From Embleya sp040605455 (GTDB taxonomy: Bacteria; Actinomycetota; Actinomycetes; Streptomycetales; Streptomycetaceae), in the NCBI RefSeq assembly GCF_040605455.1, contig NZ_JBEXCV010000014.1:1-64000 (forward strand): a stretch of 64,000 nucleotides of DNA, written 5' to 3'. The notes beneath the pieces are model-generated. The model saw only the letters and a list, made by a program, of their open reading frames with translations, searched no databases and was not told the origin of the DNA. Numbering within the stretch: position 1 is the first letter of the stretch; each line of letters starts with the position of its first letter. Below, in pieces: positions 1 to 7,218 of the stretch. Position numbers and translations under genes: made by a program.

Positions 1-2
1 CG

Positions 3-485
3 GCCGAGCCGGCCGCCGGGACGCAGCCGGCCCGGGCCACCGCTCCCGCCGCTCCCGTCGCGTCCTCGCCGGCGCGCGTGGTCGACCCCGAGGAGCGGAT
101 CGACGTCGGCGGCGGCAACTCCACGTGGCTCACCACGAGCGGCTTCCACTTCGTCCAGGACGCGGCCCAGGGTGCACAGTTCGGTAAGGCCGTGCTCTTC
201 AAGGACTTCCCGGTCGGCACCGTCGACATCCGCGCGTACGCAGGACGAGGGTCCAACCTGTACGCCGGTGCCTACCGAGGCAACGGCGTGGTCGCCCGGG
301 TGACCGTAGAAGTGGCCGGCCGGACGCTGGAGGCGAAGCTGCTGACCCTCGCGGGCTCCCCGGGCTGGTCCGCGTTCTACGTCGACGGCCCCGTGGTGCC
401 CCTCCCGCAGTCGAAGCTCGACCCCCCGTTCACCGCCCCCGTCAAGGTCTACGCGGCGGACGGCACCGTGCTCGCGAGTCTGTAG
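3..485 (+). CDS. C-terminal part of a membrane-anchored hypothetical protein, 5' end outside the window
   Basis: The reading frame is already open at the window edge and ends at a TAG at 483-485, so the start lies upstream. The visible part opens with an Ala/Pro-rich linker (about 25 residues) followed by a globular domain of about 130 residues. That domain is clearly paralogous to the C-terminal domain of the protein at 1154-1864: both carry STWLT, YxGAYRG, a GRTLEA(K/R)xLTLAGxPGW block and a closing (V)YxxDGT motif. By analogy the missing N-terminus probably holds a short cytoplasmic segment and one membrane helix, leaving this domain outside the cell. The two copies flank an ECF sigma factor, so a role in that sigma factor's signalling is possible but inferred. 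No enzymatic motif is visible and the family is not recognised. Confidence 0.75.
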   Translation, partial: AEPAAGTQPARATAPAAPVASSPARVVDPEERIDVGGGNSTWLTTSGFHFVQDAAQGAQFGKAVLFKDFPVGTVDIRAYAGRGSNLYAGAYRGNGVVARVTVEVAGRTLEAKLLTLAGSPGWSAFYVDGPVVPLPQSKLDPPFTAPVKVYAADGTVLASL

Positions 486-532
486 ACCCGCTCGGCCGAC
501 TCCTCGCCCAAGCGCGCGGGTTCGCACGATGA

Positions 533-578
533 CGTGCCGGTGCTGCGAGGCGAGCGCTCGCCTCGCAGGACCGGCACG
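533..578. terminator. 46-bp near-perfect palindrome, likely bidirectional terminator or structured barrier
   Basis: The arms at 533-555 and 556-578 are complementary apart from one mismatched pair (542/569), with essentially no loop. The inner core is TGCGAGGCGAGC facing its complement and the outer arm is TGCCGGT facing ACCGGCA. It lies 48 bp after the upstream stop and before the sigma factor start. No T-run follows, which is common for actinomycete terminators. It argues against translation of the sigma gene starting at 534, inside the stem. Confidence 0.6.
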
Positions 579-623
579 CCGTCCGATCTCCGGCGCAGCC
601 GGGCCATCCTGTTGAGGAATCGC

Positions 624-1157
624 TTGAACACCACGAAGGACGCGGAATTCCGGGACTTCATGACCAGCCGCTGGCCGCACCTGCTGCGGACCGCGTTCCT
701 CCTCACCGGCGGCCACCACCACGACGCCGAGGACCTCGCGCAGAGCACGTTGGCCAGGGTCTACGCGAAATGGGAGCGGGTCCGACGCACCGAGAACATC
801 GACGGCTACGTACGGCAGATCATGGTCAACGTGCACACGGATCGGCATCGACGACGCCGCGTCCGGGAGTGGATCACCGCCCGCGTACCGGACGTTGCCG
901 CCGCCGACCGAACCGTCCGGCTGGCCGACCGCGACGTGCTGCTGACGGCTCTCGCCCGGCTGCCCGCCCGGCAACGCGCCGCGGTGGTGCTGAGCTATTT
1001 CGAGGACATGTCGCAGGCGGAGGTCGCGGCGGCCCTCGGGGTCGGGCTGGGCACGGTGAAGAGCCAGGTCTCCCGGGGGCTGGCGAAGCTGCGCCAGGAC
1101 GGCGCGTTGAACGATTTCCGGGGCACGGACGCGTCGGCGAAGGAAGAAGTCCGGTGA
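624..1157 (+). CDS. SigE-family ECF RNA polymerase sigma factor
   Basis: This 177-residue protein has the two-domain layout of group IV (ECF) sigma factors. Region 2 (about residues 1-75) includes the segment FRDFMTSRWPHLLRTAFLLTG and the conserved DAEDLAQSTLARVYAKW. Region 4 (about residues 100-165) includes RLPARQRAAVVLSYFEDMS and a helix-turn-helix ending in LGVGLGTVKSQVSRGLAKLR. It should direct core polymerase to a small promoter set. The start is placed at TTG 624 because GAGGAA at 614-619 sits a few bases upstream; an upstream in-frame ATG-like start at 534 would fall inside the 533-578 palindrome. Its stop overlaps the start of the next gene (GTGA), so the membrane protein at 1154 is translationally coupled and is the natural anti-sigma candidate. 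Family assignment is firm; the regulon is unknown. Confidence 0.9.
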   Translation: MNTTKDAEFRDFMTSRWPHLLRTAFLLTGGHHHDAEDLAQSTLARVYAKWERVRRTENIDGYVRQIMVNVHTDRHRRRRVREWITARVPDVAAADRTVRLADRDVLLTALARLPARQRAAVVLSYFEDMSQAEVAAALGVGLGTVKSQVSRGLAKLRQDGALNDFRGTDASAKEEVR

Positions 1158-1864
1158 ACGAGGAACGTGACGTACTGCGCGCGATGCTCGGCGAATCCGC
1201 CGCGCGAACCCCGGTGGGCGCCGCACCGGTCGAGGCGACGATGCGCCGTGGCCGAGCACTGCACAAGCGCCGTCGGGCGGCCGGCCTGGCCGCGACGGTG
1301 GTCGCACTCGGCGTGCTGGGCCTGGGCCTGGGCGACGTGTTCGACTCCTCGCCCTCCGCACACCAGTCGGCCGTCGCGCCGGAACAGACCCGCCGACCTC
1401 TGCCGCCGCCCACCGTGCAGCCGCTGGTGGTCGCCGCCGAGCAGCGCGTCGACACGGGCTTCCGGCACAGCACGTGGCTCACCTCGAACGGCTACCACTT
1501 CGTGTCGAACGCCGCGCCCGCCGGCGCCCAGTACGCAGAGGCGGTCCTGGAGCCGAGGTCCCACCCCGATGGCGTCGATCTGCGCGTGTTCCGAGGCCCC
1601 GTCTCGACCCTGTACACCGGCGCGTACCGAGGCGTCGCCCCGGTCGGCCGAGTGTTCGTCACCGTGAACGGTCGGACCCTCGAAGCCCGAACCCTCACTC
1701 TCGCCGGAAAGCCCGGCTGGTTCGCGTACTACCTCGAAGTACCCACGGCCGAGACCCACTTCCCGACGACCACACCCGAGACGCCCGACGGCGCCGACGT
1801 CTACACCACCGACGGCACACTCCTCACCCACACGTCCTTGTTCGAGCCGACCGTCGACCTGTAA
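1154..1864 (+). CDS. Single-pass membrane protein coupled to the ECF sigma factor (putative anti-sigma partner)
   Basis: This is a 236-residue protein. It has an N-terminal cytoplasmic segment of about 50 residues (starting VNEERDVLRAMLGES), a basic stretch HKRRRA, one membrane helix around residues 58-75 rich in Ala/Val/Leu/Gly, a Pro-rich linker, and an extracytoplasmic domain paralogous to the protein ending at 485. The GTG start overlaps the sigma stop by four bases. A gene coupled to an ECF sigma gene, with a short cytoplasmic head and an outside domain, is the usual anti-sigma arrangement. No zinc-binding HxxxCxxC anti-sigma motif is visible, so the role is inferred. The N-terminus resembles the short heads seen in other SigE-family partner proteins only in general character. 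Confidence 0.8.
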   Translation: MNEERDVLRAMLGESAARTPVGAAPVEATMRRGRALHKRRRAAGLAATVVALGVLGLGLGDVFDSSPSAHQSAVAPEQTRRPLPPPTVQPLVVAAEQRVDTGFRHSTWLTSNGYHFVSNAAPAGAQYAEAVLEPRSHPDGVDLRVFRGPVSTLYTGAYRGVAPVGRVFVTVNGRTLEARTLTLAGKPGWFAYYLEVPTAETHFPTTTPETPDGADVYTTDGTLLTHTSLFEPTVDL

Positions 1865-1910
1865 CGGGGCTGCGTCGCCCGGAACTGAGCCACGCAGCCT
1901 ATGCTCGATC

Positions 1911-2144
1911 GTGCAATTGGCCCACTCGCTGGGCCTGCGCGTGGTCGCCGAGGGCGTCGAGAACGAGGCCACCTACCAGCGCCTGCGCGAACCGGGCTGC
2001 GACGCGGCCCAGGGTTGGCTGATGTCCAAGGCGCTCCCCGGCGACGAGGCCACCGCCTGGCTCCTTCGCCACGGCGCAGGCGCGCACGCGACTCCTGCGG
2101 CACCGACGGAGCTGCACCACCACCGCCGAGCGGACGTCGGCTGA
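1911..2144 (+). pseudogene. Truncated EAL-domain (cyclic di-GMP phosphodiesterase) C-terminal remnant
   Basis: The first 50 codons encode an unmistakable EAL C-terminus: LAHSLGLRVVAEGVENEAT, then a YQRLREPGCDAAQGWLMSKAL segment that matches the usual Q-Y-x-L-x-x-x-G-C-D-x-x-Q-G-Y/W-x-x-x-x-P pattern. The catalytic N-terminal half with the EAL, NE and DDFG motifs is absent and the preceding 50 bases are the tail of another gene. A GTG at 1911 could start translation but would give a piece with no active site. It is therefore a 3' fragment left by deletion or rearrangement. The last 25 residues are low-complexity and do not look like EAL. Confidence 0.7.
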
Positions 2145-2430
2145 GCCGCCGGCCGACGACGCGCACCCGGTTGCCGCACCGGCCGCCGGGCTGCACGCCT
2201 CGCGTGCCGAACAGGCGGCCCGGCGGCCGGCCCGGTACGGAGTCGGACTGTTCGCGGATGCTCCGGCAACGCCGGTGTGAACTCGGGCGAGACTCGCATA
2301 CCTCCCACAGGACGGGCCGCCCCCATCGTGGGCAACACCGGGCCGGGCGAACTGCGCGATTCCGGCCGAGGTCCGGTCGTTCGGCGATTGCCCGCACCGG
2401 GGTCGCCAATCCGCGCCGACGGGCCGTGCC

Positions 2431-2436
2431 TACACT
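2431..2436 (+). promoter_or_regulatory. Candidate -10 element TACACT of a leaderless promoter
   Basis: TACACT fits the actinomycete TANNNT -10 pattern and ends 8 bases before the ATG at 2445. Transcription would then start at or within a base or two of the start codon. No Shine-Dalgarno sequence precedes that ATG. No clear -35 is visible. Confidence 0.4.
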
Positions 2437-2444
2437 CTGGGTCC

Positions 2445-3650
2445 ATGACCTCGACAGCACACACCGCGGCGGACTCGGATCGGGCCACCGAGCACGTCCT
2501 CAACTTCGCTTCCGAGTCGGCGGCACGTGCGGCGGCGGAGGAATTGGCGTCGCTGGGACACCTGTTGGTCGCGGTTCGGGTGGCGGATGAGCGGGCGAGG
2601 ACCTGGGACCGGTTGCCGGCGGGGTGGTGGCAGGTTCGGTCGGTGGCAGCGATCGTCGGGGACTCGGACGACGCGCGGCACTGGGCGTCCGTCCGGATCC
2701 TCATCCGGGTCGCGGCCGCGGCGCGGCGGCACGGCGGTTTCGCGAGCGGGGGCGACAACGGGAACTGCGAAAGCATGCTCCGCGGGTTCGACCGCGACGG
2801 GTTGGTGTACGAGGCGCCGGTCGGGATGTCGATGCCGAGCGTGGCCGTCGTGCCGTCCTCGGAGGTACCGGTGCCCGGGTGGACGTGCGGCGGGTTCGGC
2901 GCCGGTTCGGATCTCGTCGATGCCGTTCGCGCGGTGGCACAAGGGCTGTACGGCGATGCCTCCGGTCTGCCGGAAAGCCTGGATTGGCTGTTCGACGACG
3001 ACCGTTTCGACTCGCCGTCCGAGCGCGACGCGGAGTTCATGGCCCGTCTGTGCGAAGCCGTGTCGTCCGACGGACAGGCGTGCGACGTCGAGGCCGACGC
3101 CGTCGAGTTCGTGGCCGCGTTGGCGGCCGACGACCACGTAGCCGCAGGCGAACGTGCGCACTTTTTGTTCGCGTTGTTGAAATCGGCGACCTCGGCACAC
3201 GCCTACCAGGTGGACATGATGGACCAGGCCGCCGCGCTCGGGGAGAGCACCGACGAGAGCGCGGACGAGCGTGCGGTACGACTGGCCGTGCAGGCGCAGA
3301 TCCCCACTCTGCTGGCCCACTGGGACACCGAAGTCGACGCGGGCCGCCTGCTGTTGGCGGCGCTGGCAACTCTGGTGCCCGAGTCCGCAGCCTTCGTCGG
3401 GCCCCGGCTCGCGGCGCTCCCGGCTCCGGCCGAAACCCGGCGCGCCGACGTGATCGGGCTCATCCACGCCCTGCTCCACGACGAGCACGTCGCCGACGCG
3501 CTCGACGCCGTGGCGCGGTGGGAGGGCGAAACCGCCATTCGCGCCGCAACCGAGGTGGATCGCCGCACGGTGGCCCTGGCCATGCTCGCGGACCTGGTCG
3601 TCGAGGAGACGGGCCCGACCACCCACCGCGACGAGGTTCACCACGCCTAG
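2445..3650 (+). CDS. Hypothetical protein, 401 residues, soluble
   Basis: The protein has two parts. Residues 1-75 (phrases such as SESAARAAAEELASLGHLL and a WDRLPAGWWQVRSV segment) loosely resemble the small alpha/beta fold of RraB-like or DUF695-like proteins. From about residue 190 onward it is helical, acidic and Ala-rich and may be a helical-repeat domain. No signal peptide, membrane segment or catalytic motif is seen. The ATG at 2445 follows a -10-like TACACT with no ribosome-binding site, suggesting leaderless expression. It converges on the VOC gene at 3728. The RraB comparison is from memory of the pattern and is weak; function unknown. Confidence 0.8.
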   Translation: MTSTAHTAADSDRATEHVLNFASESAARAAAEELASLGHLLVAVRVADERARTWDRLPAGWWQVRSVAAIVGDSDDARHWASVRILIRVAAAARRHGGFASGGDNGNCESMLRGFDRDGLVYEAPVGMSMPSVAVVPSSEVPVPGWTCGGFGAGSDLVDAVRAVAQGLYGDASGLPESLDWLFDDDRFDSPSERDAEFMARLCEAVSSDGQACDVEADAVEFVAALAADDHVAAGERAHFLFALLKSATSAHAYQVDMMDQAAALGESTDESADERAVRLAVQAQIPTLLAHWDTEVDAGRLLLAALATLVPESAAFVGPRLAALPAPAETRRADVIGLIHALLHDEHVADALDAVARWEGETAIRAATEVDRRTVALAMLADLVVEETGPTTHRDEVHHA

Positions 3651-3727
3651 TACCGCAACGGTGTGTTGGCGGCGGACCTGGTAGTCGTCCGGGCCGCATT
3701 GAGTGCGTCGAGCCTGTACGTGGGCGC

Positions 3728-4153
3728 CTATCGCGGCGAGCCGCCGGCCGCCCGCTCCCGTGCCGACACTGCGGCGCGGTCCGCCTGGCTCGCCTCGATG
3801 CAGAACTCGTTCCCGGCGGGGTCCGCGACGACCGCCCAACCACGGCCGTTCGGCTTACGCCGGTCGTCCACGAGCACACCGCCGAGCGCGAGCACCCGCT
3901 CGACCTCCTCTTCCCGCGAACGCCCGGGCTCCAGGTCCAGGTGCACCCGGTTCTTCAGCGTCTTCGCCTCCGGCACGCGCAAGAACAGCAGCGTCGGCTG
4001 CCCGGCGGGTGCCTCCAGCGCGACCTCGTCATCACCGGGCGAGTCGTCCGGGTGCACCGGCAGATCGAGCACCTGCCCCCAGAAGCGGGCAAGTTCGTAG
4101 GGCTCGTGCGGCGGGGCGCAGTCGAAGGTGATGTGCCGGATCGTGGATCCCAC
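3728..4153 (-). CDS. VOC-superfamily (glyoxalase/bleomycin-resistance fold) protein
   Basis: This 141-residue protein starts at a GTG preceded by GGGAGA. It carries the betaalphabetabetabeta pattern of VOC proteins: HITFDCAPPHEPYELARFWGQVL at the N-terminus, a central LLFLRVPEAKTLKNRVHLDL and a C-terminal DPAGNEFCI block, where a Glu usually completes the metal site. The sequence variant with the HLDL strand followed by DRRK..GRGWAVVADPAGNEFC belongs to the large glyoxalase-like group common in Streptomyces, usually of unknown substrate. It is a stand-alone gene, convergent with the upstream hypothetical gene. Confidence 0.88.
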   Translation of the reverse strand: MGSTIRHITFDCAPPHEPYELARFWGQVLDLPVHPDDSPGDDEVALEAPAGQPTLLFLRVPEAKTLKNRVHLDLEPGRSREEEVERVLALGGVLVDDRRKPNGRGWAVVADPAGNEFCIEASQADRAAVSARERAAGGSPR

Positions 4154-4576
4154 ATGCTCTCCCGAATTCGAAAGGAACCGAACACCACCCACCGAACACC
4201 AAAGCGAGCCGCCCGTCTCGGCAATTTCGCCGGACCGACGCCAATCGGCCACACCGTGCCGGGTCGCAGGTCCGCCACCCGGCCACGCGCCCTGCCGCCT
4301 GCCGCCTGCCGCCTGCCGCCTGCCGCCTGCCGCCTGCCGCCTGGCCGAAACGGTCGGCGGAGCAGGGACGTTCGTTGGGCTTGGCACGGGGGGCGCCTGG
4401 CTCGACAGCCCGAACACGGCGCCGTCCCAACGCCACACCCTCGGCCCCGACCGCATGAAGAAACAGCCTCCCGCCGCCATTGTCGAGCAGTAACCTGCAT
4501 CATCGGTTGGGATCGGCGGAAGCCGCACGCTCGTACGAACTTTCGCGGATCACCCGGACACCGAATCCAAGGGGGC
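4154..4576. other. 423-bp intergenic stretch with a heptanucleotide tandem repeat
   Basis: No credible gene is seen. The notable content is the seven-copy CTGCCGC repeat at 4292-4340. The GC content falls sharply toward the right end, where the broken membrane-protein gene begins. Confidence 0.5.
4292..4340. repeat. Seven perfect tandem copies of the heptamer CTGCCGC
   Basis: The 7-bp unit is repeated exactly seven times (49 bp) without a substitution. It lies about 140 bp upstream of the VOC gene start and about 240 bp before the degenerate membrane gene. A 7-bp period is not a codon multiple, so copy-number change would shift any reading frame crossing it; no gene appears to cross it. Confidence 0.9.
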
Positions 4577-5580
4577 GAAATTTATTCGTATCACGTAGGG
4601 GCGATTCCGTCCCTGGCCACCGGATTGACTGCCGGAGCGGCGGCGATTCCGTGGATTCGCAAGGAAAATCGACTCCAATTGTCCTTCGCGGTGGGCGTGG
4701 CCGCGGCAGTGGCCTCTCTCGTATACGCCCTCCTGAACCCGGCGCTTCAGACCGAGCATCTTTCCGCTGAATTCCTCCAGGCAGAGATCGCGAACGGGCG
4801 CCTTGCCCTCAGAGCCACATCCGTCATCGCCGGCATCTCGTTCTGCTTGTAGCTCTGGCGGGTCTCCCGGGAGCCGCTGCCCGAGTGGACCGGAGGATCC
4901 GATCCCGAGGAGGACTACCAAACCTTCCTCGAAGAGATGAAGAGGGGAAAGTGGCCACCGGAGCGGGCCGCCGCACAGGGCGTGCTCTTCATGGTCGTCC
5001 TCGTCGGCCTCTGGATCTTCGCGGTCACCTCGCGATCGTCGACGCTGATCGCCGTACTCAACTGGACGTTCGCTTTCATCGTGGACGACTTTGCGATGAG
5101 CGCGAACTATGCAACCGATCGGCGTGTCGCCCCGCCATTTCTGGATGCCGTAAAAATCATCGCCGGCTCACTGGCGACCGTCGTTCTTTTTCTGATCGTC
5201 CTATTCCGAGAGTATTCCACTGGGTGGGATGGACCACCTTGGCTTTCACTCTGTTCGTGGCTCTCTCGGCAGTCATCCGGGCCTACGAGCCGCTGGTCAG
5301 GGCGGGGATATCCACATTCGGCATTCTCCCGGACGAAGACGACTGGCTATCGGAGGAAGAAATACGATCGCTCGAAGAGAAACTGAGATTTCTGCGGGAA
5401 CAGAGGGTGCTTACGGAGGAGGAACTACTGGCCAAGCTACGCCTCCTCCCGACGCTCCCCAGGCTCGGTACGCAGACCCACGAAATCGCTCGCGGCGAGG
5501 CTGAGCCCTCGGAACCACGCGCCACGGACGGCACCGCCGACACGTCCGACGGAGGAATCGACACCGCGTTCACCGCCTGA
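4577..5580 (+). pseudogene. Polytopic membrane protein gene broken by a stop codon and a frameshift
   Basis: One coherent membrane protein can be read only by crossing two lesions. Frame A (codons in phase with 4577) runs through hydrophobic segments near 4600-4660, 4680-4740 and 4800-4850, hits TAG at 4850-4852, and continues in the same phase with a soluble loop (EDYQTFLEEMKRGKWPPE) and three more membrane segments up to about 5225. The hydrophobic pattern then switches frame by -1 near 5220-5230 and continues as TLAFTLFVALSAVIRAYE. An acidic coiled-coil tail (EEEIRSLEEKLRFLREQ...) follows, ending at 5580. Around seven membrane segments are recognisable. No clear start is visible; TTG 4625 is one option. 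The GC content is well below that of its neighbours, suggesting transfer. Sequencing error could explain one lesion, less easily both. Confidence 0.65.
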
Positions 5581-5616
5581 AGTCCGCCCGGGGACTCGTG
5601 CTCCCCAGGCAGCGAT

Positions 5617-5654
5617 CCGGGCTCCGCCCCCATGAAGTGGGGGGCGGAGCCCGG
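5617..5654. terminator. Strong bidirectional hairpin terminator
   Basis: A 15-bp perfect stem (5617-5631 with 5640-5654, CCGGGCTCCGCCCCC and its complement) with an 8-base loop. It lies between the 3' end of the broken membrane gene and the convergent DUF397 gene. Confidence 0.75.
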
Positions 5655-5661
5655 TGGTTCG

Positions 5662-5856
5662 TCAGGCCGTGCGCAGGGTGGTCAGCAGGGCCGACCACGA
5701 GGCGGGGGCGATGGTGAGGTGGCCGAGGGCGGGGGCCTTGCTGTCGCGGACGGGGACGGCTGCACAGCCGTCGGCGACCTCGACGCAGTTGCCACCGTTG
5801 TTGCTGCTGTATGTACTTTTGCGCCAATGCTCGGACGCAGTGGTGTTTGTGATCAC
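5662..5856 (-). CDS. DUF397 domain protein, partner of the XRE regulator
   Basis: This 64-residue protein shows the DUF397 signature WRKSTYSSNNGGNCVEVA, then VPVRDSK and a final LTIAPASWSALL. Such proteins are encoded next to XRE/DUF5753 regulators of the WhiJ type in streptomycetes and some take part in developmental control. The GTG start comes four bases after the stop of the regulator gene, whose last codons supply the AAGGAAC ribosome-binding site, so the two are coupled. A role as partner or antagonist of the regulator is inferred from family context. Confidence 0.93.
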   Translation of the reverse strand: MITNTTASEHWRKSTYSSNNGGNCVEVADGCAAVPVRDSKAPALGHLTIAPASWSALLTTLRTA

Positions 5857-5860
5857 GGGC

Positions 5861-6676
5861 TCACAGTTCCTTCAGCGCGGAAGCAATCAGATCGATTGAT
5901 CGCGTGGTCGAGAGGGCCTCGGCGGTCAGCAGATCGTAAGTACGGTGAGCCGCCTTCACGTCTGCTGGTTCGGCCATGATCTGCCCTTGCAGAAATCCGT
6001 CCACGTAGACCACGTCTGGTCCTTCGTCCAGCGTAAGCGCTGCGAACGGCCCGCCGACCCCCGCGTGGCTCCCCGATTCGTAAGGGATCACCTGAATCAC
6101 GAAGCGAGGCTGCTCGGCCAGCTCAATCACGCGTTCGAGCTGTGCTCGCGTTACATCACGCCCGCCCCACGTGCGACGCAGTACGTTTTCGTCCAGGACT
6201 ACACGCAACTCGGGTGGGTCCGCCCGTTCGAATACGCGCTGGCGCTGGAGGCGTGCACTCACTTGCTCGTCCAGATCCTTCAGGTCCAGACGTCCCGCCG
6301 CCAGGACTGCCCGCGCGTACCGCTCCGTCTGAAGCAATCCCGGCACGACCTGCACCTCGAACGACCGAATGATCGAAGCAGCCTCCTCCAGTTCCACGAA
6401 CGGCCTGAACCACGCCGGATACGCGTACCGGATCACCAGCGGCCACAGCCGCTGGAACCGGTCGCCCGTCCCGAAGAGTTCGTCGGCCAACTTCGAGAGG
6501 TCCTCCGTCGGCAACCGCTTCGCCGACTCGATCTTGTTGAGCAGCGACGGCGCCATCCAGGCCCGTTTCGCCATCTCGCGCTGAGTCATCCTGATGCGCT
6601 CACGCTCGCGCCGGAACTCGGTCGCGTAGAAGGTGAGTACGGACGCCGAGGGGTCCAGCTCGGTGGCAGCGGACAC
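5861..6676 (-). CDS. XRE-family helix-turn-helix regulator with DUF5753 domain (WhiJ-like)
   Basis: This 271-residue protein has an N-terminal helix-turn-helix (about residues 15-75: FRRERERIRMTQREMAKRAW, MAPSLLNKIESAKRLPTEDL). The C-terminal DUF5753 domain is recognisable from SFEVQVVPGLLQTERYARAV, the RLQRQ..F motif and the end segment around AHRTYDLLTAEALS. It starts at GTG 6676. It is followed within four bases by the DUF397 gene and faces a small divergent gene. This three-part arrangement is typical of WhiJ-like loci. The imperfect inverted repeat at 6753-6789 in the divergent promoter region is the likely operator. Confidence 0.93.
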   Translation of the reverse strand: MSAATELDPSASVLTFYATEFRRERERIRMTQREMAKRAWMAPSLLNKIESAKRLPTEDLSKLADELFGTGDRFQRLWPLVIRYAYPAWFRPFVELEEAASIIRSFEVQVVPGLLQTERYARAVLAAGRLDLKDLDEQVSARLQRQRVFERADPPELRVVLDENVLRRTWGGRDVTRAQLERVIELAEQPRFVIQVIPYESGSHAGVGGPFAALTLDEGPDVVYVDGFLQGQIMAEPADVKAAHRTYDLLTAEALSTTRSIDLIASALKEL

Positions 6677-6752
6677 ATTGCCCCCAGAAAGGGTTGAAAG
6701 CGAACGAAGTCAATCCCCGGCCCCTGCCGATCGTAGACGCCCACCGTCACGC

Positions 6753-6789
6753 TTGGCGTACAAACAACTGCATTGAGCTTGTATGCCAA
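6753..6789. promoter_or_regulatory. Inverted repeat, candidate operator of the XRE regulator
   Basis: TTGGCGTACAA at 6753-6763 and TTGTATGCCAA at 6779-6789 are complementary in 10 of 11 positions, with a 15-base spacer; the arm centres are 26 bp apart, about two and a half helical turns. The element lies in the 129-bp gap between the divergently transcribed regulator and the small gene at 6806. It is AT-richer than the surroundings. Binding by the adjacent regulator is inferred. Confidence 0.5.
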
Positions 6790-6805
6790 CGAAAGGCGCA
6801 TCGAC

Positions 6806-7030
6806 ATGAGCCACCACCGCCGGGCGTCCGCCGCATCCCAACTCGCATCCACGGACGGCGAACCGTATCCGGAACCGCCGGGCAGCGGCATCATGATCGC
6901 CGTCTACCGGGTGGGCCCGGACGGTACGCAGGTCGTCGTACCGCCCCAACTCCACAAGCGTTCCTCGCGCGATCCGTGGCCGAGCCCGAACCCGCCCTGT
7001 ACGTGCTCGCCCAACTGCCCGATGCGGTGA
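6806..7030 (+). CDS. Small hypothetical protein divergent from the XRE regulator
   Basis: This is a 74-residue frame starting at ATG 6806 with a GAAAGG sequence about nine bases upstream. The protein begins MSHHRRASAASQ, has a central IMIAVYRVGPDGTQVVVPP stretch and a Cys/Pro-rich end. No known domain is recognised. Its place opposite a WhiJ-like regulator, directly after the candidate operator, makes it a plausible regulated target. Coding status is uncertain because the last third is low-complexity. Confidence 0.4.
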   Translation: MSHHRRASAASQLASTDGEPYPEPPGSGIMIAVYRVGPDGTQVVVPPQLHKRSSRDPWPSPNPPCTCSPNCPMR

Positions 7031-7104
7031 GCTGCGCGCGGTGAACCGACCGTCGCCGCAGGGCCGGACGACCGCCGACCGGTCATGGAACCGGCGCGGG
7101 CGGG

Positions 7105-7130
7105 GCCGGGCCACGGACGTCGGGCCCGGC
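7105..7130 (+). terminator. Short hairpin terminator after the small gene
   Basis: GCCGGGCC (7105-7112) pairs with GGCCCGGC (7123-7130) and is followed by a pyrimidine-rich TCTCTTCACTCTC tract. It would separate the small gene at 6806 from the amidohydrolase. Confidence 0.45.
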
Positions 7131-7173
7131 TCTCTTCACTCTCGGCTCTCCCGATTCTCGGGACATTTCCGGC

Positions 7174-7179
7174 TAGGGT
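7174..7179 (+). promoter_or_regulatory. Candidate -10 element TAGGGT upstream of the amidohydrolase
   Basis: TAGGGT fits the actinomycete TANNNT pattern, 39 bases before the ATG at 7219. No good -35 match is seen. The same hexamer occurs upstream of genes at 36974 and, on the other strand, 39393. Confidence 0.35.
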
Positions 7180-7218
7180 TGCCGTGTCAGGGATCGGCCC
7201 GAAGGGACGTGGGATGAC

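Noticed and set aside
534..623. Longer form of the sigma factor starting at 534
   Set aside because: The start would lie inside a 46-bp palindrome and the extra residues have no sigma character; TTG 624 has a good ribosome-binding site.
4128..4493. Plus-strand frame through the heptamer repeat
   Set aside because: It contains the tandem repeat read as low-complexity peptide and has no ribosome-binding site or domain.
2624..4852. A 742-codon open frame overlapping the hypothetical gene and the VOC gene
   Set aside because: It is a high-GC shadow with Arg-rich nonsense composition; only its last part coincides with the broken membrane gene.
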